64,000 nt of DNA from assembly GCA_018242605.1 (NCBI GenBank), contig JAFEBP010000001.1, forward strand, positions 136,118-200,117, given 5' to 3'. Of this stretch, positions 35,648 through 44,916 are shown one piece after another (position 1 is the first letter of the stretch; every line of letters starts with the position of its first letter). The position numbers were made by a program, and so were the translations under genes. Below the pieces are notes generated by a model. It was given only the letters and a program-made list of their open reading frames with translations, did not search any database and was not told the DNA's origin. Source of the DNA: Planctomycetota bacterium. GTDB taxonomy: Bacteria; Planctomycetota; Phycisphaerae; Phycisphaerales; UBA1924.

Positions 35648-38068
35648 CTAGTTGCAGCCGCCGGCTTCCCAGAGCGAGAAGAAGAACTGGACATCTTCTC
35701 CATCGATACCCCCGTCGCTGTTAACATCCGAGCATGGAGTGGCGGCCGCCCACGCCGCGAAAAATGCCTGCAGGTCGGAGCCATTGACACCGCCATCCTG
35801 ATCGAAGTCAGCAGGGCACACGGGACAGCAAGCGCTCGTGAAAGAAGCGGTTTTGAGGTCAAATGACTCGATGGCGCCGACATTATCGGCTGATAGGTCG
35901 TAGACTCGAAGTGTCCACACCCCCGCGAACAGTGCGTTGTCAAAGTCCGAGAGAGGGGCGCGCGAGCGATAGGTGCGGGTGCGGATCGGGTTGCCTTGTC
36001 CCTGGCCGAGATAGTCGATCGGGTAATCCGCGAAGCAGTATTCGCCGTCCAGATCGGCGCCGCCTCCTTCAGATCGAAAGAGCGTGACGGTGGTGGAACC
36101 GTGGGAGAGAGTCGCCAACAAGTCACCGGCGGAAGGATGGCGGACGCCGACCCCAACTATCAGGCTTTGGGCTCGGCCGCTTCCGACGGGCAGTGTGATG
36201 GTTGCCGAAGCGCCGTTGGTGCTGGCGTCGGGGATTGCGATGGGGAACGGAGCATGGGAGGTGAACAGAGTCGTGGTGCGGACCGTCTGGCAGTCGGAGC
36301 CGTCACCTCGGTACTCGCCGTTGGCGGACGCGCATTGGGCGCGGGTGACGAGGAAGCACCCGTTGGGTGTGCAGCAGGCGCCGCGGGGGGCGCAGGCGAT
36401 GGGGTTGGAGCAGGGCGATCCGGGGTCCAGCTTGAGTGAGAACTGCCCCGATGCCGAGCCTGTGCCGTGCACGAGGATGTAGTACACGCCGCCGGGTTCC
36501 GAGCACCACGAGAATGAAGAGAGCGGTCCGCAGGAGTTGTCATCACCGCCGATGCAGAAGAGCTCGTTGCAACCCAGGGAGCCGCAGAACACGGAGACCT
36601 GGGTGTCGAATGGCGCGGGGCTGTCGCACAGGCGCGCGGTGAGACGGGAGCCGTTGCCCAGGGTCTTGTACCAGACGCCGGGGGCGGTGGGGACATCACC
36701 CCGGCAGTTTTGCACGGAAGTGTCGGGGGTGGCGAACACCGTGGTGCCGCTGATCACTTGACCGGGGCTGATCGGCGCCGCCTGTTCGCACTGATCGTTG
36801 GGCGGCCGCAGCGAGCACTCGGTGACGTTGAACGTGAAGGCGCCCGTGTATGAGCGGTTCTGCGCATCGCGGATGGTGAAGGAGATTGTGAACGTGCCGG
36901 GCGGGGCGAACGAGGGGATGGTGAATCGATAGCTGAAGATGCGGTCGTTGGCCTGCTGATCGCACCCTTCGCCGTTGTCGGCGAGTTGGACCACGGTGCC
37001 GCCGACGGGCGAGAGGTTCATCGTGACAGAGAGGGCGGTGCTCGGCGGGTTCTGGCCGCCCTGGGCCATGACCGCGAAGCAGACATCGTCGTTGCCGCAG
37101 TTGGAAGCGGCTGAGGGGCTGGCGGTGGCGATGCCGAAAGGCGAGGTGGGGGTTCCGGATGAAAGCACCGTGAAGCAGTAGAACACGATGTCAAAGGGGT
37201 TGTTTTTGGTGGACGATCCGACCGCGACTCCGGCGGGGCTGGTGAGCTTGACGTCCAGGTTCAGGCCGGTGGTCGCGCTGCTGATGGCGACGGCGTCGGG
37301 GAAATCCAGGACATTGCCGTTCCGGTTGGCGTCGTCGGCGGGGCTGGCGTATGAGTTGGCGAGATTGGTGTTGGAATACGCGACGTAGTAGGTGCCGGGG
37401 GTGTAGTTGCGGGTGAGGCGGTTGGGTTGGTCGTTTCCAAAGTTGGAGATGGCGAAGTAGCTGCCGTTGTACATCCAGAAGTCGGCGTCGGTGGTGCTGG
37501 CGGCGGAACGCTCGAGGGTGATGCTGCCCTCCAGCACGGGTCCGGCGAGGGCGACGGGTGTTTCGGTGGTCACCGTGAGCTCTGCGGAGTACGGCGCTGT
37601 GGTGGCGGCGGTGCCGGTGATGCGGATGTAGATCTGTTCTGAACGCCCGAAGCCGTACCACTGAATGGTGCGAGAGTTCGCGGGGGTGCCCGGGAAGGAG
37701 ATCTCCCCGACCTGGATTTCGGCGTCGGTTCCGGCGTTGATGACTCCCAGAGTCTGGGTGAGGCCGCGGACGGTGATGGTGTGGCCGGGCGTGGCGCTGG
37801 TGAGCACCAGTTGGTACTTGTACGGCGCGACGGCCCGGGCCTTGGTCTTGACAAGGAAGTAGTCGGCGGAGCCGGCACCCGAGCCGGACGAACCGGTGGT
37901 GGTTCCGGTGATGGTGTCGGCGGCGTCCATTCCGGGGCCGGCGCTGTTGGCGAAGGTTGCGGCGGCCTTGGAGTCGTTGGGTTCTATCTCGGGGTTGTTG
38001 ATGGCCGCGGCGGCGGTCATTGCGGCGCAAAGAACCACCGACAGGAATGCCAAGCACAAGCGGATCAT
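35648..38068 (-). CDS. Secreted multi-module protein: Ig-like, P-domain, GC-type dockerin tail
   Basis: About 806 residues; GGGAG lies 7 nt before this ATG, while a second ATG at 38074 is too close to it. The signal peptide ends near TAAAA. The N-terminal 150 residues open EPNDSKAAATFANS and look like a PPC-type bacterial pre-peptidase C-terminal domain, followed by a second such region. Then come an Ig-like module opening NCGND and the NDQCEQAAPIS disulfide module shared with the 32410 gene. Further on are a GACCTPNGC Cys-rich segment and a P-like domain (SAGDLLATLS, GVWTLRVYDLSADN). Two loops (DFDQDGGVNGSDL, DVNSDGGIDGEDV) and a GGCN end form the tail. Paralogous in its C-terminal half to the 32410 gene. 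Confidence 0.85.
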   Translation of the reverse strand: MIRLCLAFLSVVLCAAMTAAAAINNPEIEPNDSKAAATFANSAGPGMDAADTITGTTTGSSGSGAGSADYFLVKTKARAVAPYKYQLVLTSATPGHTITVRGLTQTLGVINAGTDAEIQVGEISFPGTPANSRTIQWYGFGRSEQIYIRITGTAATTAPYSAELTVTTETPVALAGPVLEGSITLERSAASTTDADFWMYNGSYFAISNFGNDQPNRLTRNYTPGTYYVAYSNTNLANSYASPADDANRNGNVLDFPDAVAISSATTGLNLDVKLTSPAGVAVGSSTKNNPFDIVFYCFTVLSSGTPTSPFGIATASPSAASNCGNDDVCFAVMAQGGQNPPSTALSVTMNLSPVGGTVVQLADNGEGCDQQANDRIFSYRFTIPSFAPPGTFTISFTIRDAQNRSYTGAFTFNVTECSLRPPNDQCEQAAPISPGQVISGTTVFATPDTSVQNCRGDVPTAPGVWYKTLGNGSRLTARLCDSPAPFDTQVSVFCGSLGCNELFCIGGDDNSCGPLSSFSWCSEPGGVYYILVHGTGSASGQFSLKLDPGSPCSNPIACAPRGACCTPNGCFLVTRAQCASANGEYRGDGSDCQTVRTTTLFTSHAPFPIAIPDASTNGASATITLPVGSGRAQSLIVGVGVRHPSAGDLLATLSHGSTTVTLFRSEGGGADLDGEYCFADYPIDYLGQGQGNPIRTRTYRSRAPLSDFDNALFAGVWTLRVYDLSADNVGAIESFDLKTASFTSACCPVCPADFDQDGGVNGSDLQAFFAAWAAATPCSDVNSDGGIDGEDVQFFFSLWEAGGCN

Positions 38069-38174
38069 GAACATTCTCCCTCGCCAAGCGGGCGGTGAAC
38101 GCGGTGGTTCGGACCGGTCGCAGGACCCGCGCGAGCCCACACCGACGGTTGCGTACGACGCGGCGATTTCTGAC

Positions 38175-38204
38175 AGCGTACCCGAAGGAATGGGACCGCG
38201 TCAA
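38175..38204 (-). promoter_or_regulatory. Candidate promoter for the 35648-38068 gene
   Basis: On the minus strand, TTGACG (38204-38199) is 18 bp upstream of TACGCT (38180-38175). The -35 is good and the -10 is weak. The position, about 105 nt before the ATG, agrees with the leader lengths of the neighbouring genes. Confidence 0.4.
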
Positions 38205-38244
38205 TACACAAATGCTGCCGGCGCGACGGCCGGGGTCGCGGTCC

Positions 38245-38279
38245 GAAAAAAACACCCCGCGGCGGATGCCGCGGGGTGT
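38245..38279 (-). terminator. Rho-independent terminator of the 38354-39559 gene
   Basis: A perfect 12-bp stem (38268-38279 with 38252-38263) and a 4-nt loop, followed on the minus strand by seven U residues. It is the strongest terminator in the window and separates this gene from the next dockerin gene. Confidence 0.9.
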
Positions 38280-38353
38280 CTTGGTGCTTTCGGAATGTCG
38301 ACTGATCGCGGAACGGGGTCGTGGAACCCTGCTTGCATCAGTTCAGCACGGGA

Positions 38354-39559
38354 TCAGCAACCGCCGTTCTCCCAAGCGCGGAAGAAGGTCTCGATGTCGG
38401 CGCCGTCGATGCCGCCGTCGAGGTTGGTGTCGGAGCAGGGGGCCGAGTTTGACCAGTCGGTGAAGAAGGCTTCAACATCGGAGCCGTCAACGCCGCCGCT
38501 AAGGTCGTAGTCGGCCGGGCACGACGGGCACGCGCCGCCGCCGCCGCCGGGGTAGCAGACGCCGCTCAGCGCGATGACATAGACCGCGCCGTCGGTGCCG
38601 CCGGTGCCGGTCCAGGAGTCGAGGACGCCGCCCACACCGGGGCCGTCGGGCTGGCGTTCGGCGCGGAAGGGCTGGTCAAGCCAGAACTCCAGACCGTCGG
38701 CGCTGATCGGATCGTGGTCGTACGGGGCGACGGCGAGGTAGTAATCCGTGGCGTCGGTGACGTACGCGTTGGAAATACGCGACTGGAGCGTGGTGCCCAA
38801 CGGGTCGTCGTCGTTGAAGGTGATGGGTGAACCATCGAATGCGAAGAGGAAGAGCTGGGTGTCGAACGAGGTGCCGCCGACGGTGGTGGCGGAGAAACTC
38901 CCGGGATCGCAGATCGTGATCAGGTAGAGGTCGGCGTCGGCGGTTCCGGAGAGGGAGCCGGCGATGCTGCCGAGTGTGCCCGTGCCAACGGGGACCTGGG
39001 CGTCGCTGGTCGTCTCCGCCGCGTCGCCGGATTCGAGCCAACGGTCCGGGGGCGGGGGCGTGGGGGCGACCATGTACATTTGGAGCACGTCCGCGCCGCC
39101 GGTCGGGGCGGTGGTGCCGTACTTGGCGACCTGGATGTAGTAGGTGCTGCCGGCGTTCATGTTGCAAGTCACGGTGGAACGCAGACCGCAGTAATCGTCG
39201 TTGCAGCCAACGCTTGTGAGCGTGCCGCAGGTGCCGTCATCGGAGACGTACACAGAGAGGGCGGTGTCGGTGATCGTGCAATCGGGTGCATCGCCCGCGC
39301 AGGTCGAGACTGTGGCGGTGCCGGAGACACCCGCGACAAACTTGTACCACACGGAGTAGGACGCGGTCACGCAAGACATGCGGGACTCGAGATCGAACGC
39401 GGCATCGAGCACGGAGACGCCTTCGCTGCGGTACGGGAAGGACTCCGCGGAAATGTCGATGGCGTTATCGCACAGGTCGTTCGCGGGCTGGGCGAACGCC
39501 GACGCGGCGAGCGTCGCGAGCGCGCCAATACCCACAGCCTTGTAGCACAAACTTCTCAT
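38354..39559 (-). CDS. Secreted protein with GC-type dockerin tail
   Basis: 401 residues. The ATG has AGAGAGGA 6 nt upstream, so the longer frame to 39751 was not used. The signal peptide ends near AFAQ. A disulfide module opening NDLCDNAID with VWYKFVAG (same family as in the 32410 gene) is followed by a DVLQMYMVAP linker. A second beta domain has ADLYLITI and DYYLAVAPYDHD, similar to PPC-type domains. The tail has CPADYDLSGGVDGSDVEAFF and DTNLDGGIDGADIETFF and ends in Gly-Gly-Cys. One loop has Ser in place of the usual Asp (DLSGG). No catalytic motif is seen. Confidence 0.84.
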   Translation of the reverse strand: MRSLCYKAVGIGALATLAASAFAQPANDLCDNAIDISAESFPYRSEGVSVLDAAFDLESRMSCVTASYSVWYKFVAGVSGTATVSTCAGDAPDCTITDTALSVYVSDDGTCGTLTSVGCNDDYCGLRSTVTCNMNAGSTYYIQVAKYGTTAPTGGADVLQMYMVAPTPPPPDRWLESGDAAETTSDAQVPVGTGTLGSIAGSLSGTADADLYLITICDPGSFSATTVGGTSFDTQLFLFAFDGSPITFNDDDPLGTTLQSRISNAYVTDATDYYLAVAPYDHDPISADGLEFWLDQPFRAERQPDGPGVGGVLDSWTGTGGTDGAVYVIALSGVCYPGGGGGACPSCPADYDLSGGVDGSDVEAFFTDWSNSAPCSDTNLDGGIDGADIETFFRAWENGGC

Positions 39560-39913
39560 TCGAATCCTCTCTTGATGGACCCCCGCGAACGCGGCGGGTG
39601 CAGACTCTGGACACAACACTGGCGCCACACACCAAGGGCGCACTGGGCACACACGATCTAGTTTGCACGATGAAAATGAATTTGCCAACCGCTTTTTGAG
39701 AATCTTCGGAAAATTCGTCAAATTCACTACGGGTGGCCTTGGAGGCGGCACTTGTGCCGAGGTGCGGCGGTGTCTAGTTATATAAATAGATTTGAGTTAT
39801 TGGACTAATCAGCTCCCAACAAGAGTGCGATGCGAAACGTGCGTCAATTTGATAGTAAAATATTTGGGTAATTTGGAAGGAGATGGTGAGTAGATGGGAA
39901 GGAGTCGGGCGCA
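39560..39913. other. Intergenic region with AT-rich segment
   Basis: No gene is seen. It must hold the promoter of the minus-strand gene starting at 39559, but no convincing -35/-10 pair was found. The stretch 39775-39885 is strikingly AT-rich for this genome, including TATATAAATAGA, and a milder AT-rich stretch lies at 39660-39730. Confidence 0.6.
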
Positions 39914-39941
39914 GAAAAACACGCGGCTGAGGAGCCGCGTG
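39914..39941 (-). terminator. Rho-independent terminator of the LivJ-like gene
   Basis: A 9-bp perfect stem (39933-39941 with 39920-39928), 4-nt loop, then five U residues on the minus strand. It lies 37 bp after the stop codon at 39978. Confidence 0.85.
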
Positions 39942-39977
39942 CTTGGTCTGCGCGAATTGGGAGCTTCCGATCGCGGG

Positions 39978-41165
39978 TTACTTCTTGGCCTTGAGGTCTT
40001 CGAGTACCTTTTTGAGGTCACCGGGGTTGGCGATGTCGGCGATCCAACTGGGTTGGCCCTTCTTCATCTGAACGATGACGATGGGCTTCTTGGTGTTGCG
40101 CTCGGAGTCGATGGTGATGCTTCCGGTGACGCCCTTGAGGTCCTTGGTCGCGGCGATGGCGTCGCGCAGGGTGGGGCCGTCGAGGCTCTTGGCCCGCTTC
40201 ATCGCGTCGGCCAGAACGAGCATGGCGTCGTAGCCCAGACCTGTGAGGGCGTCGGGGGTTTCGCCGCCGTATTCCTTGCGGAACTTGGCGATGAACTCCT
40301 GCATCTGGGGCTGATCGGGCGCGGAGTGGTTGGAGTAGTAGGAGCCGTCGATGGCCTCTTTGCCGATGGCGGCGAGCTGGGAGGAGTCCCAGCCGTCACC
40401 GCCCAGAAGCGGGGCCTTGATGCCGAGCTTGCGGGCCTGGATGGCTATGTTGCCGCCGGCGGTGTAGTAGCCGGGGGCGAAGATGATCTGGGGATCGGTA
40501 GCGCGGATGCTGGTGAGCTGGGCGGAGAAGTCGTTGTCGCCGCCGCTGTAGGTCTGTTCGCTCACGATGGTGCCGCCCAGAGCGGTGTAGAACTTGGTGA
40601 ACTCGGCGCGGAGGCCCTTGCTGTAGTCCTCGGTCTGGTCGTACAGGATGGCGGCCTTGGTGAACTTGAGGTTGTCCTTGCAGAACTTGGCGAGCGCGTA
40701 GGCCTGGAAGTCGTCGATGAAGCAGACGCGGAAGACGTAGTCGCGGCCCTTGGTGACACGCGGGTTGGTGCTGCTGGGGGAGATCATCGGGACTCCCTTC
40801 TCCTGGCAGACCTGTCCGCCGGCGAGGCTGCGGCTGCTGGCGACCTCGCCGAGCACCGCGACGACCTTGTCCTGGGTGATCAGGCGGAGCACCGCGTTGC
40901 CCGCTTCCTGGCTCTTGCCCTGGTTGTCGTATGTGATCAGTTCCACGGGGCGGCCGTTAATTCCTCCCGCGGCGTTGATCTCCTTCACCGCCAGCCTGAT
41001 GCCCTTGTCGGTCGATTGACCAAATGTGGCTTCCGCGCCGGTGAGGGAGGCGAAGTGGCCGACCTTGATCGGGTCGGCGGCCGGCGCCGCGAGGGAGAAC
41101 GACGACGCGGCGCCCAGGACAGCGGCGACGGCGATGCTGGAGAGGAGCGTTCGGCGGTGGAGCAT
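39978..41165 (-). CDS. Branched-chain amino acid-type ABC transporter substrate-binding protein
   Basis: 395 residues. A twin-arginine-containing MLHRRTLLSSIAVAAVLGAA leader directs export; the two Arg do not form a full Tat motif. The mature part is a type I periplasmic-binding fold of the LivJ/LivK family: KVGHFASLTGAEATFG, GIRLAVKEINAAGGINGRPVELI, AVLGEVASSRSLA, MISPSSTNPRVT, and GYDAMLVLADAMKRA. Ligands in this family include branched-chain amino acids, amides and urea. No permease or ATPase genes are in the window. A Met 30 bp upstream (41195) is an alternative start. Confidence 0.88.
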   Translation of the reverse strand: MLHRRTLLSSIAVAAVLGAASSFSLAAPAADPIKVGHFASLTGAEATFGQSTDKGIRLAVKEINAAGGINGRPVELITYDNQGKSQEAGNAVLRLITQDKVVAVLGEVASSRSLAGGQVCQEKGVPMISPSSTNPRVTKGRDYVFRVCFIDDFQAYALAKFCKDNLKFTKAAILYDQTEDYSKGLRAEFTKFYTALGGTIVSEQTYSGGDNDFSAQLTSIRATDPQIIFAPGYYTAGGNIAIQARKLGIKAPLLGGDGWDSSQLAAIGKEAIDGSYYSNHSAPDQPQMQEFIAKFRKEYGGETPDALTGLGYDAMLVLADAMKRAKSLDGPTLRDAIAATKDLKGVTGSITIDSERNTKKPIVIVQMKKGQPSWIADIANPGDLKKVLEDLKAKK

Positions 41166-41624
41166 GGTGGTGTGTTCCAAGGGTGTGATGAGCATCAGAC
41201 GCACGGCTTCAGAGATGCCGGCGCGGGACAGTTTATGGGGCTCGGGTGGGTGCGGCCAATCCGCGAGGGGTTGGGCATGGGTTGATCGGAAATCGGTCGT
41301 GCGGGGCGCGGATGGTCGGGTTGCTGGCACGCGATGTCGACAAGGTTTCGACGGACTCCTGCCGCGGATGTTCCAAGGATGGGAGGCGCGAGGGTGGATT
41401 GCGGTGCCGGGAAGCGGTCAAGGTCCGTTCTTGCCGTTCGACGCACAATTGCGAGTTGTAACACGTTTCAAGGGATTTTCAGATCGGGATTCACTTGATT
41501 CGACGTGCGTTGCACAGGATAGTGTGCCGTGTGCATCCGCCGGCAACTCGGAGGCGATTCTGTGGCGGAAGTTGTTCGGTATCTTGAAAAAGCCCCATAA
41601 CCGTTGTTTAAGAAAGAGAAGACG
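41166..41624. other. Divergent intergenic region between LivJ-like and glucoamylase genes
   Basis: 459 bp without a supportable gene. It must hold both divergent promoters. Apart from the weak plus-strand promoter noted at 41495-41523, nothing clear is seen. Confidence 0.5.
41495..41523 (+). promoter_or_regulatory. Candidate promoter of the glucoamylase-like gene
   Basis: TTGATT (41495-41500) and GATAGT (41518-41523) are 17 bp apart, each matching consensus at four of six positions, about 100 nt before the ATG. Confidence 0.35.
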
Positions 41625-44600
41625 ATGAGCTTTCAGTTGTCAGCGGTGCGTCTGGCGGTGGCGTTGGCCGCGGCGATGATCGCCGGTCGAGCGATGGCGC
41701 AGCCGACGTACATCTTTCACGGGCCGACGAACCAGGTGTTCAACGAGCCGACGGGCACCACGATGCGTGAACCCGATGCGCCGCGCGAGGGCGAGGCGGT
41801 GGACTTGTGGATCGAAATCGGGTATTCGTTCGAGTACGCGAACATTGCGGTGTATTTCACGACAGATGGCACGACTCCCAACGGCGGGTTCGGCAACGGG
41901 GATGGCACGACGCAGGTTCTCACGAATCTGAATGGCGGCATTGCCTTCGTGCGCAATCAGTTCGACCCCGGCGCGAACAAGAACCGCGACTGGTGGCGTG
42001 CGCGGCTGCCGGTATCGGCTCGCAACTACGGCGCGCCGGTCAAGTACAAGATCGGCACCTGGGGTGGGCCCAACGGGGGATTCAACAAGTTCACCAACGG
42101 CGCGAACACTTCCGCGGTCGCCGAGCAGTTCGAGTTCAGCAACAAGTTGGCGTGGCCGGGCGCGGGTGCGGGCAGCGCCAACCCATCCTCCGGGTATCCG
42201 CCGATCAGTTTCTGGAAAGAAGAGGCGGTGTTCGGCAACACGTACTGTGCGGGGCAGATCGATCAGAACGGCAGCGTCTACGACTTTCATTTTCCAACGC
42301 CGGGGGGCGTGGGAGGTGTCGGCACACGCAACGAGGGGTACGTCGATGGTGCGGACACGTTCCCGCCCGGCCTGCCGCTCAACTGGCGTGGCCAGATGCA
42401 CCTGAATGAGGCGATGGCCGGGGTTCGTGTCGACGGAGTGACGCACTGGCTGAGCAACCCCAACGCCGTGTCGTATTCCAATGTCGAGCAGGCGTACCTG
42501 CCGGACACCAACTCGATCCGCACGACGCAGACGCTCTCGGCGAACGGCAACAACATCGCTGTGGAGCAGATCGATTTCGCCCCCATGAACGTGACCTGGC
42601 CGCAGGACAACGGCGGGGCCCCCCAGAAGCACATCTACATCAAGCGGCTGCGCCTGACCAACAACGGCCCGAGCAAGACGGTCAACGTCTACTGGTACGT
42701 CGACCCGGCGCTCAACGGCGGGGACGGGTACGACGGGATGTACGTGGATCGCAATCGCGGGGCGATGATCGCGTACGACAACACCTACCGGGTGGTGACG
42801 GGCACGGGCACGGGCTTCACTTCGCCCAACGAGTACAACCCGTCGACCTTCGCGGGGTACGAGAAGAACAAGTCACTGTACCTGGCCAGCGCGATGAAGC
42901 TCTTGACGCAGAACGGCTCATCGGTGGAGCGGACGGGATCGGAGTTCTGGGCCGATTCCTCCTCGGATCAGGGCCAGGGTTGGCAGGGGCTGCAGGTGCT
43001 GCTGCCCACGGGCGTGACCCGCGAGGTCGACATCCTGATGGCGGGCGCTGTAGAAAACGTTGCGGGGATGACCGGCACGTACGCGTACAAACTCGACAAC
43101 GTGGTGAGCTGGTTCTACTCCAACAACGCCGCGAACCTTCAGTCGCAGACCGACTCATACTGGGCGCAGTGGCTGAACTCGAGCCTGACGGTGGACACTC
43201 CCGACGATCGGTACGACAACCTGTTCCGCCGGAGCCTGTTGGCGACGGCGCTGCACGTGGACGGTGTGAACGGCGGGGTGATCGCCGGGTTTCACAACGG
43301 GGCCTACCCGTACGTCTGGCCGCGAGACGCGGTGTACGCGGCGATCACGCTGGCTCGGGCGGGGCACCTGGACATGGCGGCGGGTGTGTATCAATGGATG
43401 AAGGAGACCTGCTACCGCGATTTTGAGAGCTGGGGGCGCAAGGGCTTCTGGAAGCAGAAATACAGCACCGATGGTTACGTTATCTGGGGGGCGCCGCAGA
43501 TCGACGAAACGGCTGTCTTCCCCTGGGGCGTGAAGTTCCAGTACGACATGACGGCGGACACCGGCCTGTTGAGCAGTTACGTGGAGCAGGTTCGCGACAG
43601 CGTGGCATCGATGACGCGGGACAGCAACGACAGTCGGCTTCGGTTCGAAGAGGCGTTCAACCTGTCCTACTCCAACAACGTGTGGGAGGACTCCTACGAC
43701 ACGTTCACCTACAGCAACGCGAACATCGTCCGTGGCCTGAATGACGCGGCGAGCATCTTCCAGTTCTTGAACCTTCCGGCCGAGGCGTTGAACGCCCACA
43801 ACCTGGCGAATCAGGTCAAGAGCGGCCTGGACGCGAGGCTGGACTGGAATGGGGAAAATACAGACATCAGCCAGTTGGGGATCGCGTACCCATTCAATCT
43901 GTACAGCTATAACGACGCGAGGGTGAACCGCGTGGTGGACCGCATCAACGGGGTTGCGACTGACCGATTCGGCAACAACCACCCGCTGATGAACTTCACA
44001 GGCCAGCACGCGGGCACGATCAATCGATACTGGGGCGACACCTATTGGAACGGCGGCCCCTGGTTCCTTTCGACGATCTGGTACGGCCTGTACTACGGGG
44101 AGCGGCAGGACCTGAACTCCGGCACGGGCGACATCGACAACATGAAATCCCGGATCGACCTGTGCATCGATCGCCTCGGCCCGGTCGGACTTGGCGCCGA
44201 GCAGATCGCGTACAACAGCTCCTCGCTGTACCCGGGCGGTGACTACGTGCTGCAGGCCGCGTGGCCCAACGCCTGGGAAAGCATGTCCACGTTTGCCGAC
44301 TCGGTGATGAAGTTCCTGGATTACACGCCCGAGGCGTGGGGCAATCGGATGGTGGTGGAGCCCAAGCGGCCGGCGGCGTGGGACACGATGACGTTCAGCA
44401 ACATCACGCTGGTGCACACCCCCAGCGGCCGAACTCACAAGGTATCGCTGCGGGTGGACTCGGCGGGTTCGGGTGAGACCCACACTTTCACCAACAACAG
44501 CGGCTTTGACCTCAACATCCGCACCACGCTCCGCCTGAAAGGGGTGGGCTGCTTCGACGGTGTGACGCGAAACGGTGCGCCGGTGGCGTACACGCTCGAT

Positions 44601-44849
44601 CTGGTGACCGGACGTGTAACGGTCGAGACCACGCTTGACGTGGGCGCTGGCACGCTCACGACCATCCAGGCGGTAGTTCTCAAGAGCGCCGACTTCAACG
44701 AGGATGGCGGCGTGGACGGCGGGGACGTCGAGTCGTTCTTCGCGGCGTGGGAAGGCGGTCTGCCTTCCGGGGATTTCAACGAGGACGGCGGCATTGACGG
44801 CGCAGACGTTGAGTACTTCTTCCGCGCGTGGGAGGCCGGTTGCGTGTGA
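41625..44849 (+). CDS. Secreted GH15-like glucoamylase with GC-type dockerin tail
   Basis: 1074 residues; AGAGAAG precedes the ATG. The signal peptide ends near RAMAQ. The N-terminal about 500 residues are beta-rich, as in bacterial glucoamylases. The catalytic (alpha/alpha) barrel covers about 510-960, with YPYVWPRDAVYAAITLARAG (the WxRDA signature), DETAVFPWG, HAGTINRYWGDTYWNGGPWF and LGAEQIAYNS, where the Glu is the likely catalytic base. It should hydrolyse alpha-glucans such as starch from the non-reducing end. The tail has DFNEDGGVDGGDVESFF, DFNEDGGIDGADVEYFF and ends Gly-Cys-Val. Unlike the other six, it lacks the Cys just before the first loop. The substrate is inferred from the family. 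Confidence 0.88.
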   Translation: MSFQLSAVRLAVALAAAMIAGRAMAQPTYIFHGPTNQVFNEPTGTTMREPDAPREGEAVDLWIEIGYSFEYANIAVYFTTDGTTPNGGFGNGDGTTQVLTNLNGGIAFVRNQFDPGANKNRDWWRARLPVSARNYGAPVKYKIGTWGGPNGGFNKFTNGANTSAVAEQFEFSNKLAWPGAGAGSANPSSGYPPISFWKEEAVFGNTYCAGQIDQNGSVYDFHFPTPGGVGGVGTRNEGYVDGADTFPPGLPLNWRGQMHLNEAMAGVRVDGVTHWLSNPNAVSYSNVEQAYLPDTNSIRTTQTLSANGNNIAVEQIDFAPMNVTWPQDNGGAPQKHIYIKRLRLTNNGPSKTVNVYWYVDPALNGGDGYDGMYVDRNRGAMIAYDNTYRVVTGTGTGFTSPNEYNPSTFAGYEKNKSLYLASAMKLLTQNGSSVERTGSEFWADSSSDQGQGWQGLQVLLPTGVTREVDILMAGAVENVAGMTGTYAYKLDNVVSWFYSNNAANLQSQTDSYWAQWLNSSLTVDTPDDRYDNLFRRSLLATALHVDGVNGGVIAGFHNGAYPYVWPRDAVYAAITLARAGHLDMAAGVYQWMKETCYRDFESWGRKGFWKQKYSTDGYVIWGAPQIDETAVFPWGVKFQYDMTADTGLLSSYVEQVRDSVASMTRDSNDSRLRFEEAFNLSYSNNVWEDSYDTFTYSNANIVRGLNDAASIFQFLNLPAEALNAHNLANQVKSGLDARLDWNGENTDISQLGIAYPFNLYSYNDARVNRVVDRINGVATDRFGNNHPLMNFTGQHAGTINRYWGDTYWNGGPWFLSTIWYGLYYGERQDLNSGTGDIDNMKSRIDLCIDRLGPVGLGAEQIAYNSSSLYPGGDYVLQAAWPNAWESMSTFADSVMKFLDYTPEAWGNRMVVEPKRPAAWDTMTFSNITLVHTPSGRTHKVSLRVDSAGSGETHTFTNNSGFDLNIRTTLRLKGVGCFDGVTRNGAPVAYTLDLVTGRVTVETTLDVGAGTLTTIQAVVLKSADFNEDGGVDGGDVESFFAAWEGGLPSGDFNEDGGIDGADVEYFFRAWEAGCV

Positions 44850-44877
44850 GGCGGGCGGAGATGAACGAATGAGTTTC

Positions 44878-44916
44878 GCGGCGGGGTCGAGCGATCGGCC
44901 CCGCCGCTTTCGTTTT
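44878..44916 (+). terminator. Rho-independent terminator of the glucoamylase-like gene
   Basis: A perfect 9-bp GC stem (44878-44886 with 44899-44907) whose loop can pair further, followed by TTTCGTTTT. It lies about 30 bp after the stop codon. Confidence 0.85.
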
